64,000 nucleotides of DNA, taken from positions 372,001-436,000 of the forward strand of contig JAQZBR010000004.1 in assembly GCA_029237775.1 (NCBI GenBank), in the 5' to 3' direction. The notes under the pieces are model-generated. The model was not told where the DNA came from. It saw only the letters and a program-made list of their open reading frames with translations, and ran no database searches. This stretch comes from Bacteroidota bacterium (GTDB lineage: Bacteria; Bacteroidota; Bacteroidia; 2-12-FULL-35-15). Below, piece by piece: positions 11,618-20,749 of the stretch (positions are counted from its first letter, which is position 1; each line of letters starts with the position of its first letter). A program made the position numbers and the translations under genes.

Positions 11618-11625
11618 TAAAGTTA
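11618..11625 (-). promoter_or_regulatory. Minus-7 element for the single-domain regulator
   Basis: TAACTTTA on the minus strand matches the Bacteroidota minus-7 consensus TAnnTTTG except for the last base. It lies about 17 bases before the chosen ATG. Confidence 0.45.
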
Positions 11626-11659
11626 ATACATTTTTTAAATAATGTACTATCTTTCTGCC

Positions 11660-12004
11660 TTACAGTTCCAGCTCTTGGGCTGGATCCCAAAAGATTTTGT
11701 CGAAATTCCTGATCTTATCATTCTCCACTTTGATCCCTTCCTTCTCCAACAGCTCTTGCATCAGGAAGGGAGTTGCGAAATGGTGCTTGCCTGTAAGTTC
11801 TCCGTTTCTGTTAACAACGCGATGCGCAGGGACTTTCTTCTTTTGGGAATGCGCCCCGTTCATGGCCCAACCCACTACCCTGGCCGAACGAGCCACACCA
11901 AGATATTTAGCTATTGCCCCATAATTGGTCACACGCCCTTTTGGTATCAGGCGCACAACCTGGTAGACCAGCTGAAAGAAATCTTCATGTTTTTCTAAAT
12001 TCAT
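11660..12004 (-). CDS. Alkyltransferase-like (ATL) protein, MGMT family
   Basis: A 114-residue protein with the DNA-binding fold of O6-alkylguanine-DNA alkyltransferase: IPKGRVTNYGAIA (recognition-helix region), RVVGWAMNG (arginine-finger region) and VPAHRVVNRNG. The active-site Cys of the PCHRV motif is Ala60 here, so it cannot accept an alkyl group. That is the hallmark of ATL proteins (Atl1, YbaZ), which bind O6-alkylguanine and hand the lesion to nucleotide excision repair. The length fits stand-alone ATLs, which lack the MGMT N-terminal domain. Repair function is inferred from the family. Confidence 0.88.
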   Translation of the reverse strand: MNLEKHEDFFQLVYQVVRLIPKGRVTNYGAIAKYLGVARSARVVGWAMNGAHSQKKKVPAHRVVNRNGELTGKHHFATPFLMQELLEKEGIKVENDKIRNFDKIFWDPAQELEL

Positions 12005-12113
12005 TACTTAATGTTTTTTTCTCACTCCATAGAAGTCCTACGGACTAAGGCACTGAGTCCATTGAGGCGATGTACAAACTTAATTATACTGAACGGCTAC
12101 AGTAGCCGCGCGC

Positions 12114-12140
12114 AGATCCTGAAACAAGTTCAGGATGACC
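12114..12140. repeat. Palindromic dispersed-repeat-like hairpin
   Basis: An 8-bp perfect stem, ATCCTGAA (12116-12123) with TTCAGGAT (12129-12136) around ACAAG, in the 206-bp gap between the ATL gene and trmB. The phrase resembles a short palindrome I have met in intergenic DNA of many bacteria. Only one copy is seen here, so its repeat status is unproven. The rest of the gap, including the phrase at 12171-12206 (CTCTGTG...CCTCCGTGTT), also looks like non-coding repeat debris. Confidence 0.5.
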
Positions 12141-12210
12141 TCCCCGCGCTCACTTAACCTTTAGCGCTTGACTCTGTGAAGCTCCTTCCCTCTGTGCCTC
12201 CGTGTTGAAA

Positions 12211-12882
12211 TCAGAACCTAAACTTCAAATAACATATCTTAAATCCTTTATCAGAGAAAAGCTTCTCATAATATGTTTTAATGTTTGTGAGAGCTTCATC
12301 CCTTTTTGAAGGATCAGCATACAGATCATTCGTAGCATCCAGTTCCCGCAGCTTATTCTCTTTTATCACTTCACGAGTGTACTCATAAAAGAATTCGCTG
12401 TCAGTCTTCAGGTTTATGATTCCATCCTCTTTAAGAATTTTCTTATAGCGGTTTAAAAAGATCATATTTGTTAGACGTTGTCTGATAGTAGTTTTTAAAG
12501 GCTGTGGATCAGGAAACGTGATCCATATCTCATCCACTTCATTTTCAGCAAAACAACCTTCAATGAAATCGATACGAGTACGAATGAATGCAACATTATT
12601 CAGCTTTTCCTCCAATGCGGTTTTAGCACCCGTCCAGATCCTGTTCCCTTTAACATCAACGCCTATGTAATTTTTATCCGGATTCCTTCTTGCGAGCCCA
12701 ACCGTATACTCTCCTTTACCACAGCCAAGCTCCAGCACAATAGGGTTATCATTTTTAAAATACTCAGATCTCCATTTGCCTTTTACGGGCAAACCGTTTT
12801 CTTTAGATTGTTCAAAGGATAAAAAAAAGCAGTTCTCAAATTCTGATACCTGCGCAAACTTCATTAATTTTCTTTTCGCCAT
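12211..12882 (-). CDS. trmB: tRNA (guanine-N7-)-methyltransferase TrmB
   Basis: A 223-residue class I SAM methyltransferase that makes m7G46 in the tRNA variable loop. The SAM motif LELGCGKGEY lies near residue 50, followed by GVDVKGNRIW. The TrmB signature is WITFPDPQPLKTTIRQRL near 120, and a C-terminal TDSEFFYEYT segment is present. The length and N-terminal KFAQVSEFEN block match the Bacteroidota TrmB type. It is a single gene, divergent from the glycosyltransferase at 12993. Confidence 0.95.
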   Translation of the reverse strand: MAKRKLMKFAQVSEFENCFFLSFEQSKENGLPVKGKWRSEYFKNDNPIVLELGCGKGEYTVGLARRNPDKNYIGVDVKGNRIWTGAKTALEEKLNNVAFIRTRIDFIEGCFAENEVDEIWITFPDPQPLKTTIRQRLTNMIFLNRYKKILKEDGIINLKTDSEFFYEYTREVIKENKLRELDATNDLYADPSKRDEALTNIKTYYEKLFSDKGFKICYLKFRF

Positions 12883-12992
12883 TTATTGGTAATTGGTGTA
12901 TTAGGAGATTGGAATTAGTAGCGGCCATCATCAAAATCGACATATACGTCAATTCGTACACAGTAAACCTTACTTTTACAAAAATAATAATA

Positions 12993-14054
12993 ATGCAGCA
13001 TCCTAAACGTATATTAATTTGTCCGCTCGACTGGGGCCTGGGACATGCTACGCGCTGTATTCCTATTATTCGTGAATTACTTGAAAATGGTTTGCATGTT
13101 GTTATTGCAGGCGAAGGAAGAAGCCTTGAATTGTTAAAAACAGAATTTCCATCTTTAGCATTTATCGAACTTCACGGATACAACATAACATATCCTGAAA
13201 AAGGAAGCATGATATTAAAAATGCTGTTTTCAATTCCGAAACTAATCCATGGAATCAAACAAGAACATCAAGCGATACAGAAAATTGTCATAGAGAATAA
13301 AATTGATGTTGTAATTTCGGACAATCGTTACGGATGTTATGCATCAGGGGTGAAAAACATTTTCGTCACTCACCAGTTAATGATCAAAGCGCCATTTTTA
13401 GAAGGCCTTATTCATAATAAAATCCTTTCATACATAAAATATTTTGATGAATGCTGGATTCCCGATAATGAGACAGCACCATTTCTCTCGGGGGATCTTT
13501 CTCATAAATATAAATTGTCAAATCACGCTTATTTCATCGGGCCTTTATCGCGATTCAGCAAGATCAATGAAGTGAAGAAATTTGATATTACTGTAATTAT
13601 ATCAGGTCCCGAACCACAGCGGACTATCTTTGAAAAGCTTATAATTGCTCAGATCAAAAAGACTGATCTAAAAACATTAATTGTTCAGGGAAAGCCTGAA
13701 GAGAAAGAAGAATTTCAGCGGAAGAAAAATATTTTTGTGATCCCTCACCTGAATTCCAGGGAGCTTGAAAGTGCGATTCTGGCTTCGGATATAGTAATTT
13801 CAAGAAGCGGTTATTCCACGATAATGGATCTTGCCATTCTAAATAAAAAAGCGATCTTCATTCCTACGCCCGGGCAAACAGAACAGGAATATCTTGCAGA
13901 ATATTTAAAGGAGAAAGGTATTGCCTATTTTCAGGAACAATCTAAATTCGACTTAAACGAGGCCTTAAAACAATCTGAAAAATTCACAGGATTTACCGGC
14001 AGCTATAACAGCGGGCTGAAAGCAAAAATAGAATCTATACTTTCTTCAATGTAA
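12993..14054 (+). CDS. MurG-like family 28 glycosyltransferase
   Basis: A 353-residue GT-B type glycosyltransferase. The N-terminal domain has the donor/acceptor loop PLDWGLGHATR (about residues 10-20). The C-terminal domain has ISGPEPQR, then VIPHLNSRELESAILASD and VISRSGYSTIMDLAIL...PTPGQTEQEYLA, the nucleotide-sugar binding pattern of the MurG/GT28 C domain. It resembles archaeal and bacterial MJ1255-like transferases; the substrate cannot be told. Start 12993 is preferred over an upstream non-ATG frame opening because it places ICPLDWGLGH near the N terminus as usual and follows a minus-7-like TACTTTTA at 12971. Its end overlaps the convergent phoR by 20 bases. Confidence 0.82.
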   Translation: MQHPKRILICPLDWGLGHATRCIPIIRELLENGLHVVIAGEGRSLELLKTEFPSLAFIELHGYNITYPEKGSMILKMLFSIPKLIHGIKQEHQAIQKIVIENKIDVVISDNRYGCYASGVKNIFVTHQLMIKAPFLEGLIHNKILSYIKYFDECWIPDNETAPFLSGDLSHKYKLSNHAYFIGPLSRFSKINEVKKFDITVIISGPEPQRTIFEKLIIAQIKKTDLKTLIVQGKPEEKEEFQRKKNIFVIPHLNSRELESAILASDIVISRSGYSTIMDLAILNKKAIFIPTPGQTEQEYLAEYLKEKGIAYFQEQSKFDLNEALKQSEKFTGFTGSYNSGLKAKIESILSSM

Positions 14055-15072
14055 AGGAAAACACCGTCCCTACTCCTTCGGTACTCATCACGTTGATTGT
14101 TTGGTTATGACCTTCAATGATATGCTTTACAATCGCAAGACCGAGGCCTGTTCCTCCCATTTCACGTGACCTGCTTTTATCAACGCGATAAAAACGCTCA
14201 AACAAACGCGGCAGATGTTCTTTAGCTATACCTAAGCCATTATCCGCAACTTCAATAGAGATCTTTTCACCGGCATCATAAAAACGGATCCTTGTTTCAC
14301 CGTATTCCTTTCCGTATTTCACTGAATTAACAACCAGATTCACAAGCACCTGACGGATGCGGAATCTATCGGCATACACAAACATCTGGCGTGAATCATC
14401 CGGCAAAGTGAGGATAATCCCTCTCGCAGTCGCTTTCATTTCCTGTGCTTCACAAACATCTTTAGCAAGTGCAACGATATCGAAGCGCTCGGGTTCTATT
14501 TGTAATTCACCTGTTTCCAGTTGAGAGATGGCTTCAAGATCATCTATAATCGTGATCATTCGGTCGATGCTCTTTTCTGCACGTGCAAGATAATCTCTGT
14601 TTATTGTTTCATCTTCAAGGCCACCGTCAAGCAATGTTAAAACATAACCCTGAATATTAAATATTGGAGTTTTTAATTCGTGGGAAACGTTGCCTAAGAA
14701 TTCCTTCCGATAAACTTCTAACTTTTTCAATCGCTCAATTTCGTTCTTACGATCGTCAGCCCAGGCAAGAACTTCATTATTTAATTTTGTGAGCTCATTA
14801 TTTGTTGTCTCTGCTAAGCTTTGCGGTCTTTCACTTTCAGAGCGGAAATTCTTAACGGTAGCTACCAGGTGGTCGATCTTCTTAAAAACAATAAGGTGTG
14901 CAAAGTAAAGAAGGAGTAAAGACGAAATAAACGAGATCAGGAAAACCATTCCGGCAACTCTTAAATTGATACTTGTGGTGCCGTTGCTAAACGACATCAC
15001 GCAAAAAGAAATAAGCAGCGCGATGCCGGCCGAAATAAGAACAAGTATGGTTTTAAGTGATTGATTCTGCAT
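14035..15072 (-). CDS. phoR: Sensor histidine kinase PhoR
   Basis: A 345-residue membrane kinase. Two membrane segments (about 8-28 and 39-62) enclose only about 10 periplasmic residues, then come a coiled linker, HisKA with His131 in NVSHELKTPIFN, and an HATPase domain with N box, DNGLGI and GGTGLGLAI. The lack of a periplasmic sensor domain is a PhoR feature: PhoR reads phosphate status through the Pst-PhoU complex. It follows the OmpR-type regulator gene by 20 bases on the same strand. The assignment rests on the partner, the pst genes downstream and the Pho boxes; E. coli PhoR also has a PAS domain, which is not obvious here. Confidence 0.85.
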   Translation of the reverse strand: MQNQSLKTILVLISAGIALLISFCVMSFSNGTTSINLRVAGMVFLISFISSLLLLYFAHLIVFKKIDHLVATVKNFRSESERPQSLAETTNNELTKLNNEVLAWADDRKNEIERLKKLEVYRKEFLGNVSHELKTPIFNIQGYVLTLLDGGLEDETINRDYLARAEKSIDRMITIIDDLEAISQLETGELQIEPERFDIVALAKDVCEAQEMKATARGIILTLPDDSRQMFVYADRFRIRQVLVNLVVNSVKYGKEYGETRIRFYDAGEKISIEVADNGLGIAKEHLPRLFERFYRVDKSRSREMGGTGLGLAIVKHIIEGHNQTINVMSTEGVGTVFSFTLKKV

Positions 15073-15092
15073 TAAACAATAATGTAAACAGA

Positions 15093-15776
15093 CTAAAACT
15101 CAAATTTATAACCAATGCCTTTCACTGTCCTGATAAAATCTTCACCAAGTTTTTCACGCAATTTTCTAACATGAACATCAATCGTTCTGTCACCCACTAC
15201 CACTTCTCCACCCCACACTCTATCCAGGATCACTTCACGCGTAAATACATTGCCCGGTTTTGATGCAAGCAATGCAAGTAGTTCAAACTCTTTCTTGGGC
15301 AGATTGATCTCTTTTCCATCCTGTACAACAACGTAACGTTCACGATCTATCTTGATCCCACCCATATCCACTTTATCAGTCGCTGATGCACTCGTCCCAC
15401 GTCCCCTTCTGAGAAGAGCCGTGATTCTACTGATAAGAACACGAGGCTTGATCGGCTTATTGATATAATCATCTGCACCCACTTCAAATCCTGCGATCTG
15501 GGAGTAATCTTCACTTCTGGCAGTAAGGAAGGCGATCATGACATCTTTCAACCCGGGTAATTCGCGGATCTCCCTGCATGTTTCAATTCCATCCATATCC
15601 GGCATCATCACATCAAGTATAATAAGATCAGGATTTTCTTTTTTTGCAACTACAATGGCTTCTTTACCGTTGTTGGCCGTGAAAACATTGTATCCTTCCT
15701 TCTTAAGGTTATAGCTTAAAAATTCAAGGATATCCGGCTCATCATCCACCAGTAATATTTTGTGATCGCTATTCAT
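15093..15776 (-). CDS. phoB: Response regulator PhoB (OmpR family)
   Basis: A 227-residue regulator: receiver (1-120) with Asp55 in LIILDVMMPDMDG and Lys in INKPIKP, then a winged-helix DNA-binding domain (about 130-227) with EFELLALLASKPGNVFTRE and DRTIDVHVRKLREKLG. It is expected to bind paired direct repeats spaced 11 bp, which is the spacing seen in the TTAAC boxes of this region, one set of which starts 53 bases upstream of this gene. It forms an operon with phoR. A close paralog lies at 22637-23320. Confidence 0.9.
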   Translation of the reverse strand: MNSDHKILLVDDEPDILEFLSYNLKKEGYNVFTANNGKEAIVVAKKENPDLIILDVMMPDMDGIETCREIRELPGLKDVMIAFLTARSEDYSQIAGFEVGADDYINKPIKPRVLISRITALLRRGRGTSASATDKVDMGGIKIDRERYVVVQDGKEINLPKKEFELLALLASKPGNVFTREVILDRVWGGEVVVGDRTIDVHVRKLREKLGEDFIRTVKGIGYKFEF

Positions 15777-15828
15777 AATCTGTTCTTTTGATTCAGGGTA
15801 AAGTTCTCTTTCATTCTTGAATACTGTG

Positions 15829-15936
15829 TTAATTCCATATTAACATAAGATTAACAAGAACTAAAAGACATAGGATTTAATTAACAAACAAGTAAGTTTT
15901 GTTTAACATGCGTTTTGTGTTTTGAAACGAAATTTG
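15829..15936 (+). promoter_or_regulatory. Two Pho-type boxes and minus-7 element
   Basis: Box A has TTAAT at 15829, TTAAC at 15840 and TTAAC at 15851. Box B has TTAAC at 15881, GTAAG at 15892 and TTAAC at 15903. Each set is spaced exactly 11 bp. A minus-7-like GAAATTTG lies at 15929-15936, 21 bases after box B. Orientation favours the TonB receptor gene; box A could also affect the divergent phoB. Confidence 0.7.
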
Positions 15937-15958
15937 CAATCATTAAAATAACAAAACA

Positions 15959-18814
15959 ATGAAACTAAAATTCTTTTTTACCCTCCTTGCAATTGCCATA
16001 GTAAAGGTAGCAATTTCTCAAAATTCAGCTATTAAAGGTAAAGTGATTGATGAAAAGACAGGAGAAACATTACCTGGCGCTACAATTATGATTGATGGCT
16101 CAACAACAGGCGGCATTTCGGATCTTGATGGAAATTTCACAATACCGAATGTGTTACCGGGAGTTCACAAACTCGTTTGCAGACTGATCTCCTATAATTC
16201 AAAAATTATAGAAGGAGTAACCGTAAAATCGGGTGAACCCACAATAATTGCCATTTCAATAGGAAGTGCATCCACCGAACTTGGAGTTGTAGAGGTTGTA
16301 ACTACTCTTAGCAGAGAGAGCAATAATTCAATGCTGATCATGCAGAAGAACAGCGCAACTGTTTCTGACGGAATATCGTCCGAGCTGATCAAAAGGACTC
16401 CTGACAAAAGCACAAGTGATGTTTTAAAAAGAGTTTCCGGAGCCAGTATTCAGGATAATAAATTTGCGGTGATCAGAGGATTGAACGATCGGTACAATAC
16501 CGCCTATATAAACGGAGCACCATTGCCAAGTTCTGAATCTGATAAAAAAGCTTTTGCTTTTGACATTTTCCCTGCAAATATGCTCGACAATCTTGTGATA
16601 ATCAAAAGCGCAACTCCTGATCTTCCGGGAGATTTTGCAGGAGGGATCATTCAGATAAATACGAAAAGTATTCCTGAAAAAAATGAACAGACGATCTCAA
16701 TATCTGCCGGATATAATACATTGTCAACGTTTGAGACGTTTAAAACATATAAGGGAGGAAAATACGACTTCATTGGTATGGATGATGGAACAAGAGGAAT
16801 ACCGGATGGCTTATCCACTACGGAGCAATACACCAATGGCTTAACTAATTTAGAAAAAGCTGAGAATGCGAAGCTGATGGCTAATTCATGGGCCTTATCA
16901 GAAAAAAAAGCTTCACCCAATTTAAGCTTTCAGTACAGCATTGCAAGGACAGGCAAACTATTTAAAAGAGAGATCGGCAACCTGTTTGCCATAACTTATA
17001 ATAACAGCTATACGATCAATGAAGAAACGAGAAGGGATTACGAAGAACAATCAACAGGGATTGTTAAGCGCATGGAATTGATTGATACAATATATTCTCA
17101 GAATGTTCTTTCAAGTGCAATGTGGAACGTCACTTATAAGCTCAATGATAATAATAAGTTCAGCGTAAAAAATATTTATAGCATTAACTCTGAAGATAAA
17201 GTAACAATACGTGGAGGAGCCAAGGAATTTGACCAACCTGAGAAATCATGGCAGAAGGCATCACTTAGATGGTTTACGCAAAACAATCTTCTTTCCTCTC
17301 AAATTAAAGGAAACCATCTTTTGCCCAAGTCGAAAATAAAGATCAACTGGACAGGAGGCTTCAGTGATATTGAAAGGAGTATTCCAAATATGAGAAGAAT
17401 GGTTTACGAAAAAGTGGCCTCAAATGAAGAAGATACTGCGCTGCACTACGCAGCGATTGTCCAGACCAGCGGCACTATACCCACAGCTGCAGGTAATATG
17501 TTCTTCTCAAAAACCAATGAGAATATTTACAGCTTTGGTTACGATGCAACTTATCCGCTAGCCATTTCTGTCGTAAAATCTGACCTGAAGATAGGTGGTT
17601 ATCATCAATTCAGGGATCGCTCATTCACTGCAAGGAGCCTGGGTTTTTCGAGATACCGTCAAGGGAGTGCAGTGAAGTTTGACAGCCAGTTGTTATTGTT
17701 ACCTGAAGATGAGATCTTCAGTCCGGAACACATGGGAGTAATGGATAAGCCCGGGCCGTATAATGGTGGATTCAAATTAGACGAGGCAACTAAAACAAGT
17801 GATAGCTACACAGCTTCCTCTCTTCTTCACGCAGGATTTGGGATGATCGACACTAAAGTCTTTGATAAACTGCGGTTGATTGGCGGTGTGCGCATTGAGT
17901 CTTATAATCAACAATTGGAAACCACTATTGCAGGTTCCGACACAGCTTTAAGAATTGATTCAACTGTAACCGATATCTTACCATCAGCAAATATCGTTTA
18001 TTCGTTAACCGAAAAGATAAATATCCGCGCCAGCTATTATAAAACAGTTTCACGGCCCGAATTCAGAGAGCTGGCGCCATTTTTATTTTACGATTTTATC
18101 ACAGACTTCGCCATAAGCGGAAACCAGTTTCTGAAAAGAAGTATTATTGATAATTATGATCTTCGTTTTGAATGGTATCCGGGAGCGGGACAGTTCATCT
18201 CAGTGTCCGGTTTTTATAAAAGCTTTATAAACCCTATTGAACAGGCAAGCAGACCCGATGCAACACGTGAGCTTTATTTTGTAAACGTTCCGAAAGCAAC
18301 AAACATTGGAGCGGAGCTTGAATATCGCGTTAAATTAAGTTCTTTATTCAGAGCTGATTCATCCGAATTATTAAACGCATTAACATTGTTTGCAAACCTT
18401 GCTTATGTTCAATCCAGAGTTGACGTTAGCAATGTCATCGGCTCCGAAGAATCATCACGTCCTTTGCAGGGCCAGTCCCCGGTCATCATAAACGCGGGTT
18501 TACAATACATTGGTTCAGCGGGTACCTCAGTAAGCGCTTCATATAATTATGTTGGCAAGAGGATTTTTATCGTAGGAAATCAGAATGAGCCTGATTACTG
18601 GGAGAATCCAAGGCATTTAGTCGACATACAGCTTTCACAACGAATCATAAAGAACCTGGAGGCGAAAGTGAATATAAAAGACCTGCTCGCTCAAAAATCA
18701 TATTTCTATCAGGACGTAAACAAAACCGGAAAGTTCGAAAGCGCATCCGACAATATAATGATCGCAAGAAAATATGGAACTACCATCTCATTTACTCTTT
18801 CCTACAAGTTTTAA
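15959..18814 (+). CDS. TonB-dependent outer-membrane receptor
   Basis: A 951-residue receptor: signal peptide (about 1-20), carboxypeptidase-like regulatory domain (about 25-110; AIKGKVIDEKTGETLPGATI), plug domain (about 115-235; VLKRVSGASIQDNKFAVIRG, then GDFAGGIIQINTKS) and a long beta-barrel ending in aromatic FTLSYKF. It imports a ligand across the outer membrane using TonB energy. It lies beside phoB behind phased TTAAC boxes and is followed by a T9SS-secreted protein, so a role in uptake of a phosphate source is likely; this is inference. The substrate is unknown and no SusD partner is present. Confidence 0.92.
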   Translation: MKLKFFFTLLAIAIVKVAISQNSAIKGKVIDEKTGETLPGATIMIDGSTTGGISDLDGNFTIPNVLPGVHKLVCRLISYNSKIIEGVTVKSGEPTIIAISIGSASTELGVVEVVTTLSRESNNSMLIMQKNSATVSDGISSELIKRTPDKSTSDVLKRVSGASIQDNKFAVIRGLNDRYNTAYINGAPLPSSESDKKAFAFDIFPANMLDNLVIIKSATPDLPGDFAGGIIQINTKSIPEKNEQTISISAGYNTLSTFETFKTYKGGKYDFIGMDDGTRGIPDGLSTTEQYTNGLTNLEKAENAKLMANSWALSEKKASPNLSFQYSIARTGKLFKREIGNLFAITYNNSYTINEETRRDYEEQSTGIVKRMELIDTIYSQNVLSSAMWNVTYKLNDNNKFSVKNIYSINSEDKVTIRGGAKEFDQPEKSWQKASLRWFTQNNLLSSQIKGNHLLPKSKIKINWTGGFSDIERSIPNMRRMVYEKVASNEEDTALHYAAIVQTSGTIPTAAGNMFFSKTNENIYSFGYDATYPLAISVVKSDLKIGGYHQFRDRSFTARSLGFSRYRQGSAVKFDSQLLLLPEDEIFSPEHMGVMDKPGPYNGGFKLDEATKTSDSYTASSLLHAGFGMIDTKVFDKLRLIGGVRIESYNQQLETTIAGSDTALRIDSTVTDILPSANIVYSLTEKINIRASYYKTVSRPEFRELAPFLFYDFITDFAISGNQFLKRSIIDNYDLRFEWYPGAGQFISVSGFYKSFINPIEQASRPDATRELYFVNVPKATNIGAELEYRVKLSSLFRADSSELLNALTLFANLAYVQSRVDVSNVIGSEESSRPLQGQSPVIINAGLQYIGSAGTSVSASYNYVGKRIFIVGNQNEPDYWENPRHLVDIQLSQRIIKNLEAKVNIKDLLAQKSYFYQDVNKTGKFESASDNIMIARKYGTTISFTLSYKF

Positions 18815-18844
18815 GAAGAGTCTGCATCATGCAGACTCTTTTTC
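18815..18844 (+). terminator. Rho-independent terminator after TonB receptor
   Basis: A perfect 10-bp stem, AAGAGTCTGC with GCAGACTCTT, around an ATCAT loop and followed by further T, directly after the receptor stop codon. Confidence 0.85.
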
Positions 18845-18845
18845 C

Positions 18846-18923
18846 TTAATGTTAAGTTAAACCACTAATAAGAAAGCCATAATCCCACAATAATTTTCAG
18901 GCAACATCAGTGATTTAATTTTG
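18846..18923 (+). promoter_or_regulatory. Minus-7 element with weak Pho-type units
   Basis: TAATTTTG at 18916-18923 is a consensus minus-7 element 23 bases before the next start codon. TTAAT at 18846 and TTAAA at 18857 are 11 bp apart, and the gap to the minus-7 element is 54 bases, again 10 plus a multiple of 11. The units are weaker and further away than in the other boxes. Confidence 0.45.
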
Positions 18924-18946
18924 CCACGAACAAATAAAAAACACAA

Positions 18947-20596
18947 ATGAAAAAAATTTACACGCTTGCAATTGCAGGTTTATTCGCGGGAGCTTCAAAT
19001 GCTCAAACCGCATTTTTTACACCTACAACATACAGAGGTGCTTTCCCTGTTACCGACCTCACTCCGGCAACAGACTGGACAAACGGCTGGACAAACTGGA
19101 ATCCTGAAAATACACCTTATGGCAACCCGACTGTTACAGTGAGTTCAAATATCACAACAAATACAACCTGGACCACGGGAACGATCGTATCGCTGCAAAA
19201 CAAAGTTTATGTTAAGAACGGTGCGGTACTAACCATACAACCCGGTGTAATTATCCGTGGCGATCTTGCAACTCAGGGAACTTTGATCATCACAAGGGGC
19301 TCTAAGATAATTGCACAGGGAACATCATCAAACCCAATCATATTTACTTCGGGTGAGGCCGTGGGTGACCGAGCAGAAGGAGATTGGGGAGGAGTAGTAA
19401 TACTTGGTTCAGGAAGATTAAACCAACCCGGAGGGATTGCAAACATCGAAGGAATTGCTGTTTCATCTGATACAGAATATGGCGGATCAAACGATGCTGA
19501 TAGCTCAGGTGTGTTTTCATTCGTCAGAATTGAATTCCCGGGTATTCCTTTAGCTCCTAACAAAGAGATCAACGGACTTACAATGGGTGGAGTTGGATCT
19601 AAAACAGTGATCAATCACGTGCAGGTATCTTTTTCAGGAGATGATTCATTTGAGTGGTTCGGAGGTAAAGTAGACGCAAAATACCTTATTGCTTTCCGCG
19701 GACTTGATGATGATTTCGATACTGATTTTGGTTACAGAGGTCGCGTACAATTTGGCCTTGCTGTTCGCGATGCTGATATGTCAGACGCAGCAGGTGACTC
19801 TAACAGCTTCGAGTCAGACAATGATGCAACAGGGACAGGTGCTTTACCACGCACAAGTCCGATCTTTTCAAACATCACTACAATAGGTCCTAAAAGAAAC
19901 GGGACTGTCACTCTGCCAACAGGTGAAAAATTTGAAAGAGCTTTTTATATCCGCAGAAACTCCGCATTGTCAATCTTTAACTCTATTGCTGCTTCATGGG
20001 AAAAAGGAATTTATGTTAAAGATGCAGGGACAACAGACAATTTCTCAACAAATGATTCGGCTGTTTGCGGCAACAACCTGATTGCTTCAGATATCTCTAA
20101 AGCAATCACTGTTGATGCAAATTCTTCTCAATCATTTTATAGCAGCATCTTTACAAATGATAATAATGACTCTACTAAGACGGTTTCAGGAATTGCCTGG
20201 GTGAATGCTTTCCCTTCATCTTTAAGTGCTGCTGCTGATTACCGCTTGTTGCCTACCTCGGTTGCTGCAACGGGGGCATCATTCTCAGACGCCAAATTCC
20301 AGGGAATGGTTACGGGTATCGCTGAATCGATCCCAGCTGTAAATAAAGTAGGTGTGTATCCGAACCCTGCGACAAACTATGTTACTCTGACGTTCGAACT
20401 TGCTGAATCTTCTAAAGTGATAGCAAATTTGTATGACATTACAGGAAAACTTGTAAGCAATATCCATAGTTCAACTATGAATTCAGGGGTTAACACAATT
20501 GAATTTAATGTAAATGAACTTCCGGCAGGAATTTATTTTGCAAACTTAAACACAGGTTCACTAAACAAGACCATGAAACTTGTAGTTTCTAAATAA
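18947..20596 (+). CDS. T9SS-secreted beta-helix-like protein
   Basis: A 549-residue secreted protein. A signal peptide (about 1-19, ending SNAQ) is followed by a region rich in short beta strands and glycine turns (GNLI-type rungs, VVILGSGRLNQPGG, GLTMGGVGSKTVINHVQVSF), as in right-handed beta-helix proteins. The C terminus (about 470-549; KVGVYPNPATNYVTL, YDITGKLV, LPAGIYFANL, KLVVSK) is a type A T9SS sorting domain, so it is probably secreted or anchored on the cell surface. The core acidic block (SGDDSFEWFGGKVDAKYL, then DDDFDTDFGYRG) may bind metal. It follows the TonB receptor and may share its substrate; the enzymatic role is unknown. Confidence 0.87.
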   Translation: MKKIYTLAIAGLFAGASNAQTAFFTPTTYRGAFPVTDLTPATDWTNGWTNWNPENTPYGNPTVTVSSNITTNTTWTTGTIVSLQNKVYVKNGAVLTIQPGVIIRGDLATQGTLIITRGSKIIAQGTSSNPIIFTSGEAVGDRAEGDWGGVVILGSGRLNQPGGIANIEGIAVSSDTEYGGSNDADSSGVFSFVRIEFPGIPLAPNKEINGLTMGGVGSKTVINHVQVSFSGDDSFEWFGGKVDAKYLIAFRGLDDDFDTDFGYRGRVQFGLAVRDADMSDAAGDSNSFESDNDATGTGALPRTSPIFSNITTIGPKRNGTVTLPTGEKFERAFYIRRNSALSIFNSIAASWEKGIYVKDAGTTDNFSTNDSAVCGNNLIASDISKAITVDANSSQSFYSSIFTNDNNDSTKTVSGIAWVNAFPSSLSAAADYRLLPTSVAATGASFSDAKFQGMVTGIAESIPAVNKVGVYPNPATNYVTLTFELAESSKVIANLYDITGKLVSNIHSSTMNSGVNTIEFNVNELPAGIYFANLNTGSLNKTMKLVVSK

Positions 20597-20615
20597 AAAC
20601 AACAACATCCCGAAA

Positions 20616-20655
20616 AAAGCCCTGCGACTATGATGAGCCGCAGGGCTTTATTTTA
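20616..20655 (+). terminator. Rho-independent terminator after T9SS protein
   Basis: An 11-bp perfect stem, AAAGCCCTGCG with CGCAGGGCTTT, around a 12-base loop, followed by ATTTT. It lies about 20 bases after the stop codon. Confidence 0.85.
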
Positions 20656-20682
20656 ACCCTGTTTAGCGACTGAAAATGCCAG

Positions 20683-20738
20683 CTAACAATTCCTTAATAT
20701 TCAGCTAATGATTTCTACTTATTCCTATCGTAACTTTA
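20683..20738 (+). promoter_or_regulatory. Pho-type box and minus-7 element
   Basis: CTAAC at 20683, TTAAT at 20694 and CTAAT at 20705 are spaced exactly 11 bp. TAACTTTA at 20731-20738 is a near-consensus minus-7 element 21 bases after the last unit. It would place the lone receiver gene at 20750 under PhoB-type control. Confidence 0.6.
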
Positions 20739-20749
20739 TAATAAAAACA

